NCBI RefSeq assembly: GCF_049747295.1
Contig: NZ_JBMHJM010000001.1
Span: 3,720,001 to 3,784,000 of the forward strand
Direction: 5' to 3'
Origin: Afipia sp049747295
GTDB taxonomy: Bacteria > Pseudomonadota > Alphaproteobacteria > Rhizobiales > Xanthobacteraceae
DNA: 64,000 nucleotides
Shown here: positions 1 to 8,921 of the stretch, piece after piece
Layout: each line of letters begins with the position of its first letter
How positions within the stretch are numbered: position 1 is the stretch's first letter
The notes under the pieces: generated by a model
The model's input: only the letters and a program-made list of their open reading frames with translations
The model's database searches: none
What the model was told of the DNA's origin: nothing
Translations under genes and position numbers: made by a program

Positions 1-129
1 CTGTTCCGATCCCTGATAGCCGGGCGCAAAAACATTGTCGCGAATGGCGTCCTTCATCGCCCGATAGGCATCGGACACGAGCGAAGGAGTCTTGGGGATC
101 AGCGAATCCGGCGATTTCAAGCGATTCAT
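1..129 (-). CDS. GntR-family transcriptional regulator, N-terminal part only
   Basis: The minus strand reads from an ATG at 129 off the window edge, giving 43 residues that begin MNRLKSPDSL and continue with AYRAMKDAIRDNVFAPGYQG. This is the usual start of a GntR/FadR-type winged helix: a helix followed by the GY(Q)xxE segment. An AGGAGTGAGG ribosome site sits directly upstream. The helix-turn-helix and ligand domain lie outside the window, so the effector cannot be inferred. It is divergent from the dehydrogenase at 312 and may control it. The family call rests on a short segment. Confidence 0.6.
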   Translation of the reverse strand, partial: MNRLKSPDSLIPKTPSLVSDAYRAMKDAIRDNVFAPGYQGSEQ

Positions 130-311
130 GCCTCACTCCTACCCGGATGCCGTCAAAGCGTAAATCGCCTGCGCGAGCCCTCGGGCGCTTGACATCCGTA
201 CATGCTTCCATGGAAGATCGCGCGCATCAAGGCCGCTGAGGCGGGATCGGGCAAAACCCGTTCTGCCTGACCGCGGGATTTCTGCTCTTTCGACTGATCG
301 GACGGTTCAAC

Positions 312-1394
312 GTGAAAACCTATCGAATTGCGGCCATTCCCGGCGATGGCATTGGCTCAGAAGTCATCTCCGCAGGCGTGGAGGCGCTGACCGCCTGCGC
401 CAAGCGCGATGGCGGATTTGCCTTTACCTTCGACCATTTCGATTGGGGATCAGAGCGCTACAAGAAGACCGGTGCGTTCATGCCCGAGAATGGCCGCGAC
501 CTGATCAGGAACCACGACGCGATTCTGTTCGGCTCGGCCGGTGCGCCCGATGTGCCGGACCATGTGACGCTGTGGGGATTGCGGCTCGCGATCTGCCAGC
601 CGTTCGACCAGTACGCCAATGTGCGCCCGACGCGCATCCTGCCGGGCATCACTAGCCCGCTTCGTAATGTCTCGGGTCCCGAACTCGACTGGGTCATCGT
701 GCGCGAGAATTCGGAAGGCGAATATGCCGGCGTCGGTGGCCGGGTGCATCGCGGATTGCCCGAAGAGGTTGCGACCGATGTCTCGATGTTTACGCGGGCA
801 GGCGTCGCGCGCGTCATGCGCTTCGCGTTCGGTTTGGCACGTTCGCGTCCACGCAAGTTCCTGACCGTTGTCACCAAGTCCAATGCACAACGGCATGCCA
901 TGGTGATGTGGGACGAGATCGCGGCTGAAGTGGCCACCGAATTCCCGGACGTCACCTGGGACAAGATGCTGGTCGACGCCATGACCATGCGCATGACGCT
1001 CAAGCCCGAGACGCTGGACACGATCGTCGCCACCAATCTGCATGCCGACATCCTGTCGGATCTTGCTGCGGCATTGGCCGGTTCGCTGGGCATTGCGCCG
1101 ACCGCCAATCTCAATCCCGAGCGGCAGTTTCCGTCGATGTTCGAGCCGATCCATGGCTCGGCCTTCGACATCATCGGCAAGGGCATTGCCAATCCGATCG
1201 GCACATTCTGGTCGAGCGTGATGATGCTGGAACATCTCGGCGAAAAATCCGCCGCCAACCGCCTGATGCGCGTCATCGAACGCGTGACGGCGGACAAATC
1301 CCTGCACACGCCGGATCTCGGCGGCAAGGCGCGAACGGCAGACGTCACAAAGGCGGTGTGCGACGCGTTGGCTGGAGACAACCAAGAAAACTAG
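312..1394 (+). CDS. Isocitrate/isopropylmalate dehydrogenase family, tartrate dehydrogenase/D-malate dehydrogenase type
   Basis: This 360-residue protein begins at a GTG and opens with the family N-terminus RIAAIPGDGIGSEV. It has the substrate arginine segment (ANVRPTRILPG), the catalytic region VRENSEGEYAG, and the metal-binding stretch DAMTMRMTLKPETLDTIVATNLHADILSDLAAAL. The C-terminal FEPIHGSAFDI loop contacts NAD. Length and motifs match the NAD-dependent tartrate/D-malate oxidative decarboxylases better than isocitrate dehydrogenase, because the 3-isopropylmalate-type SRxG substrate loop is absent. A TctC-type binding protein follows 17 nt downstream, so the pair probably takes up and oxidises a hydroxy- or dicarboxylate. 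Exact substrate is inferred only. Confidence 0.85.
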   Translation: MKTYRIAAIPGDGIGSEVISAGVEALTACAKRDGGFAFTFDHFDWGSERYKKTGAFMPENGRDLIRNHDAILFGSAGAPDVPDHVTLWGLRLAICQPFDQYANVRPTRILPGITSPLRNVSGPELDWVIVRENSEGEYAGVGGRVHRGLPEEVATDVSMFTRAGVARVMRFAFGLARSRPRKFLTVVTKSNAQRHAMVMWDEIAAEVATEFPDVTWDKMLVDAMTMRMTLKPETLDTIVATNLHADILSDLAAALAGSLGIAPTANLNPERQFPSMFEPIHGSAFDIIGKGIANPIGTFWSSVMMLEHLGEKSAANRLMRVIERVTADKSLHTPDLGGKARTADVTKAVCDALAGDNQEN

Positions 1395-1411
1395 TTCGGA
1401 GGAGGAACGTG

Positions 1412-2401
1412 ATGCGGAAGTGGTTTGTCGGACTCTCACTGACTGTTGCGGCAACGTTGTTATCCGTTGCCAATATCAAGCCGGCAACGGCGGATGACTT
1501 CCCGTCGCGTCCTATCACGCTGATCGTGCCGGCTGCCGCCGGTGGACCGACAGACGCCGTGTCCCGCCTGATTGCGGAATCGATGGGACGGACACTCGGC
1601 CAGCAGATCGTGGTCGAAAACGTCGGTGGTGCGGGCGGAACGATTGGCATGACGCGCGTCGCGAAGTCGCCAGCCGACGGCTACATGGTGACGGTCTGGC
1701 ATATCGCGCAGGCGACCGCGCCGTCGCTCTATAATAATCTGCAATACGATGTGATCAGCGATTTCGATTCCATCGGCCGCATCGCCGATGTGCCGATGAC
1801 GGTGGTCGGCAAGGCTGCCCTTGAAGTCAAGGACGCCAAGGAGCTGATTGCCTGGATCAAGCAGAAAAAGAACGACGTCACCTATGCGCATGCCGGCATC
1901 GGCTCGGCCTCGCATCTCTGCGCGCTGATGTTCATGAGCGCCATCGATACCCAGATGACCGGATTGTCGTATCGCGGCACTGGACCGGCAATGACGGACC
2001 TTCTCGGTGGTCAATTCGATGTGATGTGCGACCAGACCACGACCACCACGTCGCAGATCAAGGAAAGCAAGATCAAAGGCTATGCGGCGACGACGAAGGA
2101 GCGCCTCAAGGTGCTACCCAATTTGCCGACGCTCGATGAAGTCGGCCTGAAGGGCTTCGAAGTGACAGCCTGGCATGCCATGTGGGCGCCGAAAGGATTG
2201 CCGCCGGACGTCCACAAGAAGCTGAGCAATGCCCTGCAGGCTGCGTTGAAGGACCCAAAGGTGATCGAGCGTCTGGCGGCGCTTGGTACCGAACCGGTCA
2301 AACCGGAGCAGGCGACGCCGGAAGCACTTGCGGCGCATCTCAAGGCCGAAGTGGCCAAATGGGCACCGGTGATCAAGGCGGCGGGTGTCAAGGCAAACTG
2401 A
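1412..2401 (+). CDS. TctC/Bug-family tripartite tricarboxylate transporter substrate-binding protein
   Basis: This is a 329-residue secreted binding protein. The ATG at 1412 follows a strong GGAGGA site and opens a signal peptide ending near the NIKPATADDFPSRPITLIVP segment. The mature start FPSRPITLIVPAAAGGPTDAVSR and the later HAGIGSASHLCALMFMSA and ADGYMVTVWH-type motifs are typical of Bug proteins, which bind carboxylates in a Venus-flytrap fold. No TctA or TctB membrane subunit lies nearby, as is common for expanded Bug families. Co-transcription with the upstream dehydrogenase suggests that it delivers or senses that enzyme's substrate. Confidence 0.9.
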   Translation: MRKWFVGLSLTVAATLLSVANIKPATADDFPSRPITLIVPAAAGGPTDAVSRLIAESMGRTLGQQIVVENVGGAGGTIGMTRVAKSPADGYMVTVWHIAQATAPSLYNNLQYDVISDFDSIGRIADVPMTVVGKAALEVKDAKELIAWIKQKKNDVTYAHAGIGSASHLCALMFMSAIDTQMTGLSYRGTGPAMTDLLGGQFDVMCDQTTTTTSQIKESKIKGYAATTKERLKVLPNLPTLDEVGLKGFEVTAWHAMWAPKGLPPDVHKKLSNALQAALKDPKVIERLAALGTEPVKPEQATPEALAAHLKAEVAKWAPVIKAAGVKAN

Positions 2402-2502
2402 GTTGTCATCCAGCAGATCAGCTAGCCGCACCCGCAATTGTCGGGTATGCGGACGGTGTTAAGGTACGGCCCGTCAACAGGGCTCAATGTTTGGAGAACG
2501 TC

Positions 2503-2892
2503 ATGAGCGGCGAAAGCGAACAATTTAAAAAAGGTCTGGCTGTCCGACGGGACGTTCTGGGCGCGGAATACGTCGACGGCAGCATCGCCAAGGCCGACGA
2601 TTTCATGATGGCGTTCCAGAACATCACCACCGAGTGGTGCTGGGGCTATGCCTGGACGCGTCCGGGTCTCGATCTCAAAACGCGCAGCATGCTCAATCTC
2701 GCCATGCTGACCGCACTGAGCAAGCCGTCCGAGCTGCGCCTGCACGTCAAGGGCGCTCTGAAGAACGGTGTCACGGTGGAAGAGATCAAGGAAATCCTGC
2801 TGCACGCCACCGTGTACAGCGGCATTCCGTCGGGTCTCGAAGCCTTCAAGGCTGCGCACGAAGTGCTGAAGGCCGAAGGCGCCCTGAAGTAA
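2503..2892 (+). CDS. Carboxymuconolactone decarboxylase (CMD) family protein
   Basis: This 129-residue protein starts at the ATG at 2503 behind TTGGAG. It shows the CMD fold sequence: YVDGSIAKADDFMMAFQNITTEWCWGYAWTRPGLDLKTRSMLNLAMLTAL, then ELRLHVKGALKNGVTVEEIKEILLHATVYSGIPSGLEAFK. The LKTRSMLNLA and EEIKEILLH blocks match the gamma-carboxymuconolactone decarboxylase (PcaC) subfamily. No other protocatechuate genes are adjacent, so a role in the beta-ketoadipate pathway is not supported by context. It may be part of the preceding dehydrogenase-TctC unit, although a 100-nt gap separates them. Confidence 0.85.
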   Translation: MSGESEQFKKGLAVRRDVLGAEYVDGSIAKADDFMMAFQNITTEWCWGYAWTRPGLDLKTRSMLNLAMLTALSKPSELRLHVKGALKNGVTVEEIKEILLHATVYSGIPSGLEAFKAAHEVLKAEGALK

Positions 2893-2910
2893 GAGCTGCT
2901 TGAGATTATA

Positions 2911-2943
2911 AAGGCGCGGCGGAAACGCCGCGCCTTATGTTTT
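2911..2943. terminator. Bidirectional intrinsic terminator
   Basis: An 11-bp perfect stem AAGGCGCGGCG / CGCCGCGCCTT closes a GAAA tetraloop and is followed by TATGTTTTG. It lies between the convergent CMD-family gene and livF, and A-tracts on the other side would serve livF. Confidence 0.8.
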
Positions 2944-2957
2944 GCGTCAGGATGGAT

Positions 2958-3651
<694 letters not shown>

Positions 3652-3665
<14 letters not shown>

Positions 3666-4395
3666 GGGCGTCCTCCGTCTTTCCGATATAGGCTTCGATC
3701 ACCTTGGGGTTTTTGACGATTTCTGCGGGTGGCGCGATGTCGATGACCTCGCCGAAATTCATCGCAATCACGCGCGAGACCAGCGCCATGAATTCGCGCA
3801 GCTTGTGTTCGATCAGCAGGATCGTGAGGTGCTCCTCGCGATGCAGCCGCTTGATCAGTTGCGCAAGCGGTTCAATCTCGCTGCTGCCAAGGCCGGCGAA
3901 GGGTTCATCGAGCAGCAACAGATCGGGCCGTGTGGCCAGCGCACGCGCGATTTCGAGCCGGCGAAGGTCGCCGTAAGGCAATGTCTCCACCGGCTCGCGC
4001 TCGCGGCCGCCAAGTCCAACCTGTTCAAGCAGGTGCCGCGCCCGCTCTTCCTTGTCTGTATCATTGTGAGCCCGCGGCGAAAGGCATGCCACGAGCACGT
4101 TCTCGAGGAGGTTCATGCCGACGAACGGACGCGTCAGCTGAAACGTTCTCGCCATGCCGCGATTGACGACCTTGTACGGTGCGATGCCGGCGATCGGTTC
4201 ACCGTTGAACTGGACCGTCCCCGAGGTGGGCGACATGAATCCAGTCAGCAGGTTGAACAGCGTGGTTTTGCCGGCGCCGTTGGGGCCGAGAATGCCGGTC
4301 AGTTCGCCTTTCTCCAGCGTGAAGGTTACGTTCTTGACGGCGGTGAGGCCGCCGAACCGCTTGGTGACGTCGTTGACTTCGAGAAGCGCTGTCAT
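3652..4395 (-). CDS. livG: Branched-chain amino acid type ABC transporter, ATP-binding protein LivG
   Basis: This 247-residue ATPase has Walker A GPNGAGKTTLFNLLTG, signature PYGDLRRLEIARALAT and Walker B LLLLDEPFAGL. The insertion carrying GMARTFQLTRPF and the C-terminal IEAYIGK motif are typical of LivG. The ATG at 4395 overlaps the livM stop as ATGA and has a GGAGCG site inside livM. A longer reading frame extends upstream but would start deep in livM, so the coupled start is preferred. Confidence 0.9.
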
Positions 4396-5321
4396 CGAAA
4401 ACGCTCCGTCATGCGGCGCCAGAGCGGAGCGATCAGTCCGTTCGGCAGGAAGAACAGGATGAAGATGAGGGTCAGCGTGTAGATCCACAGCCGGTACTCG
4501 CCGAACCCGCGCAGCATCTCGGTCAGCAACGTCAGCAGGATCGCGGCCACGGCTGCGCCGTAGATCGAGCCGATGCCGCCGACATAGACCATGATGATGA
4601 CCGTGATCGATACCACGACGGAGAACAGCGGCGGACTGACCTGGAGCTGGTAGTGCGCGTAGAGGGCGCCGCCGAGCCCCGCGAACGCCGCGCTGATCAT
4701 TAGCGAGGCGATCTTGTAGAACGTGACGTTGATGCCCGCGGCCTGACAGGTGGCTTCATCGCCGCGGATCGCCCGCAGCAGCAGTCCCCAATGCGAGTGC
4801 GCCAGCAGCGTCAGCACGATCACCGTGACGACGAGGATCGCGAGCACAAACCAGTAGTAGTGCAGGGGCGAAGTCATCAGTGGATCGAGCCCGTACAGGC
4901 CTTCCTCGCCGCCGGTGTATTCCCAGAAGATCAGGCAAAGCCGCTGCAAAATCGCGGAGGCCGACAGCATCGCCAGCGCGAAATATGGCCCGCGCAGCCG
5001 CAGCGTTGGGAAGCCGACGAGCACGCTGAACAATACGGCGATCACAACCGCCATCGGCAGGCTGTACCACGGATTGGCGAACCAGACGGTGGCGAGAAAG
5101 CCCGCCGTATAGGCGCCCGCGCCGATGAAAAGCGAGTGTCCAAAGTTTTCGCGGCCGGTCAGGCCGGACATGAAATCCCAGCTCGACGCCCAGATTCCAT
5201 AGATGACGCAGACGGTGAGGACGCCGGTGAGATAACTGCTCGCGATCAGCACCGGGGCCAGTGCGAGGATCGCCACCACGACGATGCCACCGGCGATATC
5301 GATCATTGAAATGGTGCGCAT
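4392..5321 (-). CDS. livM: Branched-chain amino acid type ABC transporter permease LivM
   Basis: This is a 309-residue permease with about 8-9 hydrophobic segments. It contains the conserved WASSWDFMSGLTGRENFGHSLFIGAGAYTAGFL block near the N-terminus and the EAA-like loop LRAIRGDEATCQAAGINVTFYKIASLMISAAFAGLGGALYAHY. Both are hallmarks of LivM. The gene lies 1 nt from livH and overlaps livG. The substrate of the whole system could be branched-chain amino acids, amides, urea or aromatic acids; the sequence does not decide this. Confidence 0.9.
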   Translation of the reverse strand: MRTISMIDIAGGIVVVAILALAPVLIASSYLTGVLTVCVIYGIWASSWDFMSGLTGRENFGHSLFIGAGAYTAGFLATVWFANPWYSLPMAVVIAVLFSVLVGFPTLRLRGPYFALAMLSASAILQRLCLIFWEYTGGEEGLYGLDPLMTSPLHYYWFVLAILVVTVIVLTLLAHSHWGLLLRAIRGDEATCQAAGINVTFYKIASLMISAAFAGLGGALYAHYQLQVSPPLFSVVVSITVIIMVYVGGIGSIYGAAVAAILLTLLTEMLRGFGEYRLWIYTLTLIFILFFLPNGLIAPLWRRMTERFR

Positions 5322-5322
5322 G

Positions 5323-6177
5323 TCAGAACGCCGCCCGCCGGCCGAGAATTCCGGACGGTCTGATCATGAGAGTGATGACAACCGCGACCAGCGACACCAG
5401 CTCGGTCCACGATGTGGAGATGAGATAGGCTACGATGGTCTCGGAATAGCCGAGGATGAGTGATGCGATGATGCTGCCCGGGATCGATCCGAGCCCGCCG
5501 ACGATGACGATGGCAAAAGCCTTCACCATCGGCAGCAGCCCCATGGTCGGCTGCACGGTGAGGAACGGCGACACCAGAACGCCGGCAAGGGCCGCCGTGC
5601 CCGCCGAGATCGCCATCACGATCGAGAAAATGCGGTTGGTCGGAATGCCCATGTACTGCGCGGCTTCCGGGTCCTGCGACACTGCGAGAATGGCTGCGCC
5701 GAGCCGGGTGCGTTGAATGAATAGCCATAGGATCAGCAGCACCAGAACACCTGCGACAAGGGCCAGCAATCTTTGGCCACCGATATCGACGCCGCCGATC
5801 GAGACTTTGTCGGCCACGAAAGACGGCACGTTGCGGTATTCTGAACCGAAGATGATGAAGAGCGCCTGTTCGACCGCGAGCGAGACCGCCAGCGTGATCA
5901 TCAGCACCGCGAGCTGCGAACTCCGCAGCGGGCGCACCAGAAACCGCTCCATCACCACGCCGAACAGTGCGACCAGCAGGACCGCGATCGGCGCTGCCAG
6001 GAACAGCGGTACGTTGAGCAGGGAGGTCAGCACATAGGCTGCATATGCGCCGAGCGCGTAGAATGAGCCGTGTGCAAGATTGAGGATGCGGGCGACCCCG
6101 AAGATGAGGGTGAAGCCCACCGCGAGCATCGCGTAGATCGCGCTCGAAACCGCGCCATAGATCAGAATTTGAAGCAT
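5323..6177 (-). CDS. livH: Branched-chain amino acid type ABC transporter permease LivH
   Basis: This is a 284-residue inner-membrane permease. It begins with the LivH signature GAVSSAIYAMLAVGFTLIFGVARILNLAHGSFYALGAYAAYVL and carries the cytoplasmic EAA-type loop SQDPEAAQYMGIPTNRIFSIVMAISAGTAALAGVL. The C-terminal GGLGSIPGSIIASLILGYSE block is also diagnostic. It sits between the binding-protein gene and livM in the same operon. Confidence 0.9.
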   Translation of the reverse strand: MLQILIYGAVSSAIYAMLAVGFTLIFGVARILNLAHGSFYALGAYAAYVLTSLLNVPLFLAAPIAVLLVALFGVVMERFLVRPLRSSQLAVLMITLAVSLAVEQALFIIFGSEYRNVPSFVADKVSIGGVDIGGQRLLALVAGVLVLLILWLFIQRTRLGAAILAVSQDPEAAQYMGIPTNRIFSIVMAISAGTAALAGVLVSPFLTVQPTMGLLPMVKAFAIVIVGGLGSIPGSIIASLILGYSETIVAYLISTSWTELVSLVAVVITLMIRPSGILGRRAAF

Positions 6178-6278
6178 GTCCGCCTGCTGTGCTCGCCCGG
6201 CCGGTGAAAACCGGGCATCGAAGCTCAGCGGCCGGTAAGGTGTTTACCGGCCGCGCATGGGCATCGCGACGATTAAGC

Positions 6279-7499
6279 TCAGTTGCTCATCCAGGGCGGG
6301 GGAATCATCTTCCCCGTCTCGGCTTCCTTCGGCCACACGACGACGCGCTGGCCATCCTTCTGCCACTGCACGAACAGCAGGTTTTGCAAGCCGGGGCCCG
6401 TCTTCACGTCGTGCATTTCGTCGAACACCATCTTGCCGGCAATGCCGGTGTGATCGGTCTTCTCCAGCTCCTTGATGACGGCGTCCGGCTCGATCGAGTT
6501 CGCACGCTTCACCGCATCCGCATAGACATAGACCGCGTCATAGGCGCCCACACCGGTGTAGACTGGAGCGGTGCCGTAGCGCTTCACGAATTCATCCCAG
6601 AACGGAATGGTCTTTTCCGTGAGAGCCGCGCGGATCGCGAACAGGCCAACGGTCTCTGCATTGGCCTTGCCGCCGACGCGGGTGAAGAAGTCCGCATCCT
6701 GGCTCTTCACGTCGATGCCGCCGATCGGAACGGGCACCTGTGCGTCATGCCACTGCTTGACGAAAATGTCCGAGGACGCATGAGACAGGATCACGATCAG
6801 ATACTGCGCGCCGCTTTCCTTGACCTTGGCGAACAGCGGCGAGAAGTCGGAGGTGGAGGTGTCGAAGAACTCCGCCATGCGCACATCGGTGCCGCCATCG
6901 GTCGCGCCCTTCTTCAGGATCGGAACGAGGTCCTGCACCCACTTGGCGTTCTCGCCGACGATGGCGATCTTGGTGAGCTTCATCTCGCCTTTCAGCTTGC
7001 CGTTGATGAAGTCGACCAGCGCACGGGCCTGATGCGCGGCGTTAATCGGGAACGCGCGGAAGATGTACTTATAGTTGTTGTAGTCCGCCTTCACCTTCGC
7101 GGTAATCGCGGGCGATGCCGCGCCGACGCCGATGTAGATCGTTTTCGCCGCCGAGATGTGCGGCAACTGGGCGAGGGTGACGCCGCTGGTGTAGCCGCCG
7201 ATCAGCACGTTCACCTTGTCGTCCGCGGTCAGCTTCTTGATCGCAGCAATGCCCTGTTCCGGGTTCTCGGTCTCGTCCGCGACCACCATCTCGAGCTTGC
7301 GTCCAAGCACGCCGCCCTTGCCGTTGATTTCCTCGATGGCGAGTTTGACGGCGTTCTGTGTATCGCGGCCGACCTGAAGCTGGATCGATGTCGGCACGCC
7401 GATCTTGATCGGTGCTTGCTGGGCAAATACTGGAGCGCTGGCGAGTGTCCCTGCGCTTACGATACTGGCAGCCGCCAGTAACCTCATAAATGAGTTCAT
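6279..7499 (-). CDS. Branched-chain amino acid type ABC transporter substrate-binding protein
   Basis: This is a 406-residue periplasmic type I binding protein. A signal peptide (SFMRLLAAASIVSAGTLASAPVFAQQ) precedes the mature start APIKIGVPTSIQLQVGRDTQNAVKLAIEEINGKGGVLGRKLEMVVADE, which is the LivJ/LivK-like fold. The block TSDFSPLFAKVKESGAQYLIVILS matches the second lobe. It is the first gene of the liv operon, about 100 nt from livH, and is preceded by a GGAGG site. Family members bind branched-chain amino acids, amides or aromatic acids, so the ligand remains open. Confidence 0.9.
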   Translation of the reverse strand: MNSFMRLLAAASIVSAGTLASAPVFAQQAPIKIGVPTSIQLQVGRDTQNAVKLAIEEINGKGGVLGRKLEMVVADETENPEQGIAAIKKLTADDKVNVLIGGYTSGVTLAQLPHISAAKTIYIGVGAASPAITAKVKADYNNYKYIFRAFPINAAHQARALVDFINGKLKGEMKLTKIAIVGENAKWVQDLVPILKKGATDGGTDVRMAEFFDTSTSDFSPLFAKVKESGAQYLIVILSHASSDIFVKQWHDAQVPVPIGGIDVKSQDADFFTRVGGKANAETVGLFAIRAALTEKTIPFWDEFVKRYGTAPVYTGVGAYDAVYVYADAVKRANSIEPDAVIKELEKTDHTGIAGKMVFDEMHDVKTGPGLQNLLFVQWQKDGQRVVVWPKEAETGKMIPPPWMSN

Positions 7500-7893
7500 C
7501 GACGTTCCTCCCTGAATGCATCTGGGTCGTTGCCCGATGCTTATTATTTGCGTTGACAGACTGCCTAAGGAGCCAAGAGCAAGTCAAGCAAAGATCGGAT
7601 GAATGCGCCGAGGCGGCGCGTAATGTCGCACGCGTTGCCAGTGCTCCAGGAACGGCTCATCCATTGGGGAAAAATGCTGCGTCGCCACAGTGCGGCGTTT
7701 CAAACGCAATCGTTTTCGGGCGACGCCGCAAAGCAGCTGGCCGAGGTGGCTCATTATTATTTCGCTTCCGGCGCATCCAGCGGTTGATTATTACCAGAAC
7801 AGGTGGTTTGACATGCATCGAAAGACGTTGATGCGCGGCATAGGCTTCTGATCAGGAAGCAACAAGAACAATGCCAATCAGGAGGAAAGCCCT
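7500..7893. other. Intergenic region between divergent liv and TRAP operons
   Basis: This 394-bp stretch separates the minus-strand liv operon from the plus-strand TRAP genes and must carry both promoters. A 62-codon frame at 7599-7787 (+) exists, but it has only a weak ribosome site and an unremarkable composition, so it is not called. AGGAGGA at about 7880 is the ribosome site of the TRAP binding-protein gene. No convincing operator or hairpin was seen. Confidence 0.5.
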
Positions 7894-8913
7894 ATGACGA
7901 TCTCACGTAGAACCTTGCTCAAAACCTCGGCAGCGGTCACCGCAATGGCAGGCGTCGGCGCGCCATTCGTGGCGCGTGCCCAGCAGGCCGAGTTCAATTA
8001 CAAGTTTGCCAACAACCTTCCCGACACGCACCCGATCAACGTCCGGGGCCGGGAGATGGCAGCGGCGATCAAGAAGGAAACCAATGGCCGCGTCGACGTG
8101 CAGCTGTTTCCGAGCAGCCAGCTCGGCTCGGATACGGATACGCTGAGCCAGCTCCGTTCGGGCGGCGTGGAGTTCTTCACGCTGTCGGGCCTCATTCTCT
8201 CGACGCTGGTTCCGGCTGCCTCAATCAACGGCATCGGTTTCGCGTTCCCGGATTACCCGGCGGTGTGGAAAGCGATGGACGGCGACCTCGGCGCTTACAT
8301 CCGCGGCCAGATCAGCAAGGCCAACCTCGTGGTGATGGAGAAGATCTGGGACAACGGCTTCCGCCAGACCACATCGTCCACCAAGCCGATCACAACGCCG
8401 GAAGATTATAAGGGCTTCAAAATCCGCGTGCCGGTGTCGCCGTTGTGGACCTCGATGTTCAAGGCGTTCGACGCATCGCCGGCCTCGATCAACTTCAATG
8501 AAGTCTATTCTGCGTTGCAGACCAAGATCGTCGAAGGGCAGGAGAACCCGCTGGCGCTGATCGCAACGGCCAAGCTTTACGAAGTGCAGAAGTACTGCTC
8601 GCTGACCAACCACATGTGGGACGGCTATTGGTTCCTCGCCAACCGCCGTGCATGGGAACGGATCCCGGCGGACATCCGCCCGATCGTTGAGCGGAACATC
8701 AATGCGGCCGGCATGAAGGCGCGCGAAGACACCGAGAAGCTCAACGCCAATCTGCAGACAGAGCTGACCACCAAGGGCTTCGTTTTCAACAAGCCGGATC
8801 TCAAGCCGTTCCGCGAGAAGCTGCGCCAGGCCGGCTTCTATGCCGAATGGAAGGCGAAATATGGTGAAGAAGCCTGGGCCATCCTCGAAAAGAACGCCGG
8901 CAAGCTGACGTAA
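7894..8913 (+). CDS. TRAP transporter solute-binding protein, DctP family
   Basis: This 339-residue protein has a twin-arginine-like leader (SRRTLLKTSAAVTAMAGVGAPFVARAQQ), so export by Tat is likely. The mature sequence has DctP features: NNLPDTHPINVRGREMAAAIKKETNGRVDVQLFPSSQLG, then the ligand-arginine segment KIRVPVSPLWTSMFKAFDASPASINFNEVYSALQTKIVEGQENPL. It binds an organic acid and passes it to the fused DctQM protein encoded 8 nt downstream. The nearby HMG-CoA reductase makes mevalonate or a related acid a possible ligand, but that is inference. Confidence 0.9.
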   Translation: MTISRRTLLKTSAAVTAMAGVGAPFVARAQQAEFNYKFANNLPDTHPINVRGREMAAAIKKETNGRVDVQLFPSSQLGSDTDTLSQLRSGGVEFFTLSGLILSTLVPAASINGIGFAFPDYPAVWKAMDGDLGAYIRGQISKANLVVMEKIWDNGFRQTTSSTKPITTPEDYKGFKIRVPVSPLWTSMFKAFDASPASINFNEVYSALQTKIVEGQENPLALIATAKLYEVQKYCSLTNHMWDGYWFLANRRAWERIPADIRPIVERNINAAGMKAREDTEKLNANLQTELTTKGFVFNKPDLKPFREKLRQAGFYAEWKAKYGEEAWAILEKNAGKLT

Positions 8914-8921
8914 TCGTCATC

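Noticed and set aside
6189..7481. A 430-codon open frame on the plus strand opposite the liv binding-protein gene
   Set aside because: It is antisense to a well-supported gene, its translation is rich in Arg, His and Asp with no domain signal, and it arises from GC-rich codon use in the real frame.
7599..7787. A 62-codon frame between the liv and TRAP operons
   Set aside because: Weak ribosome site, no recognisable signal peptide or domain, and a position within a region that must hold two promoters.
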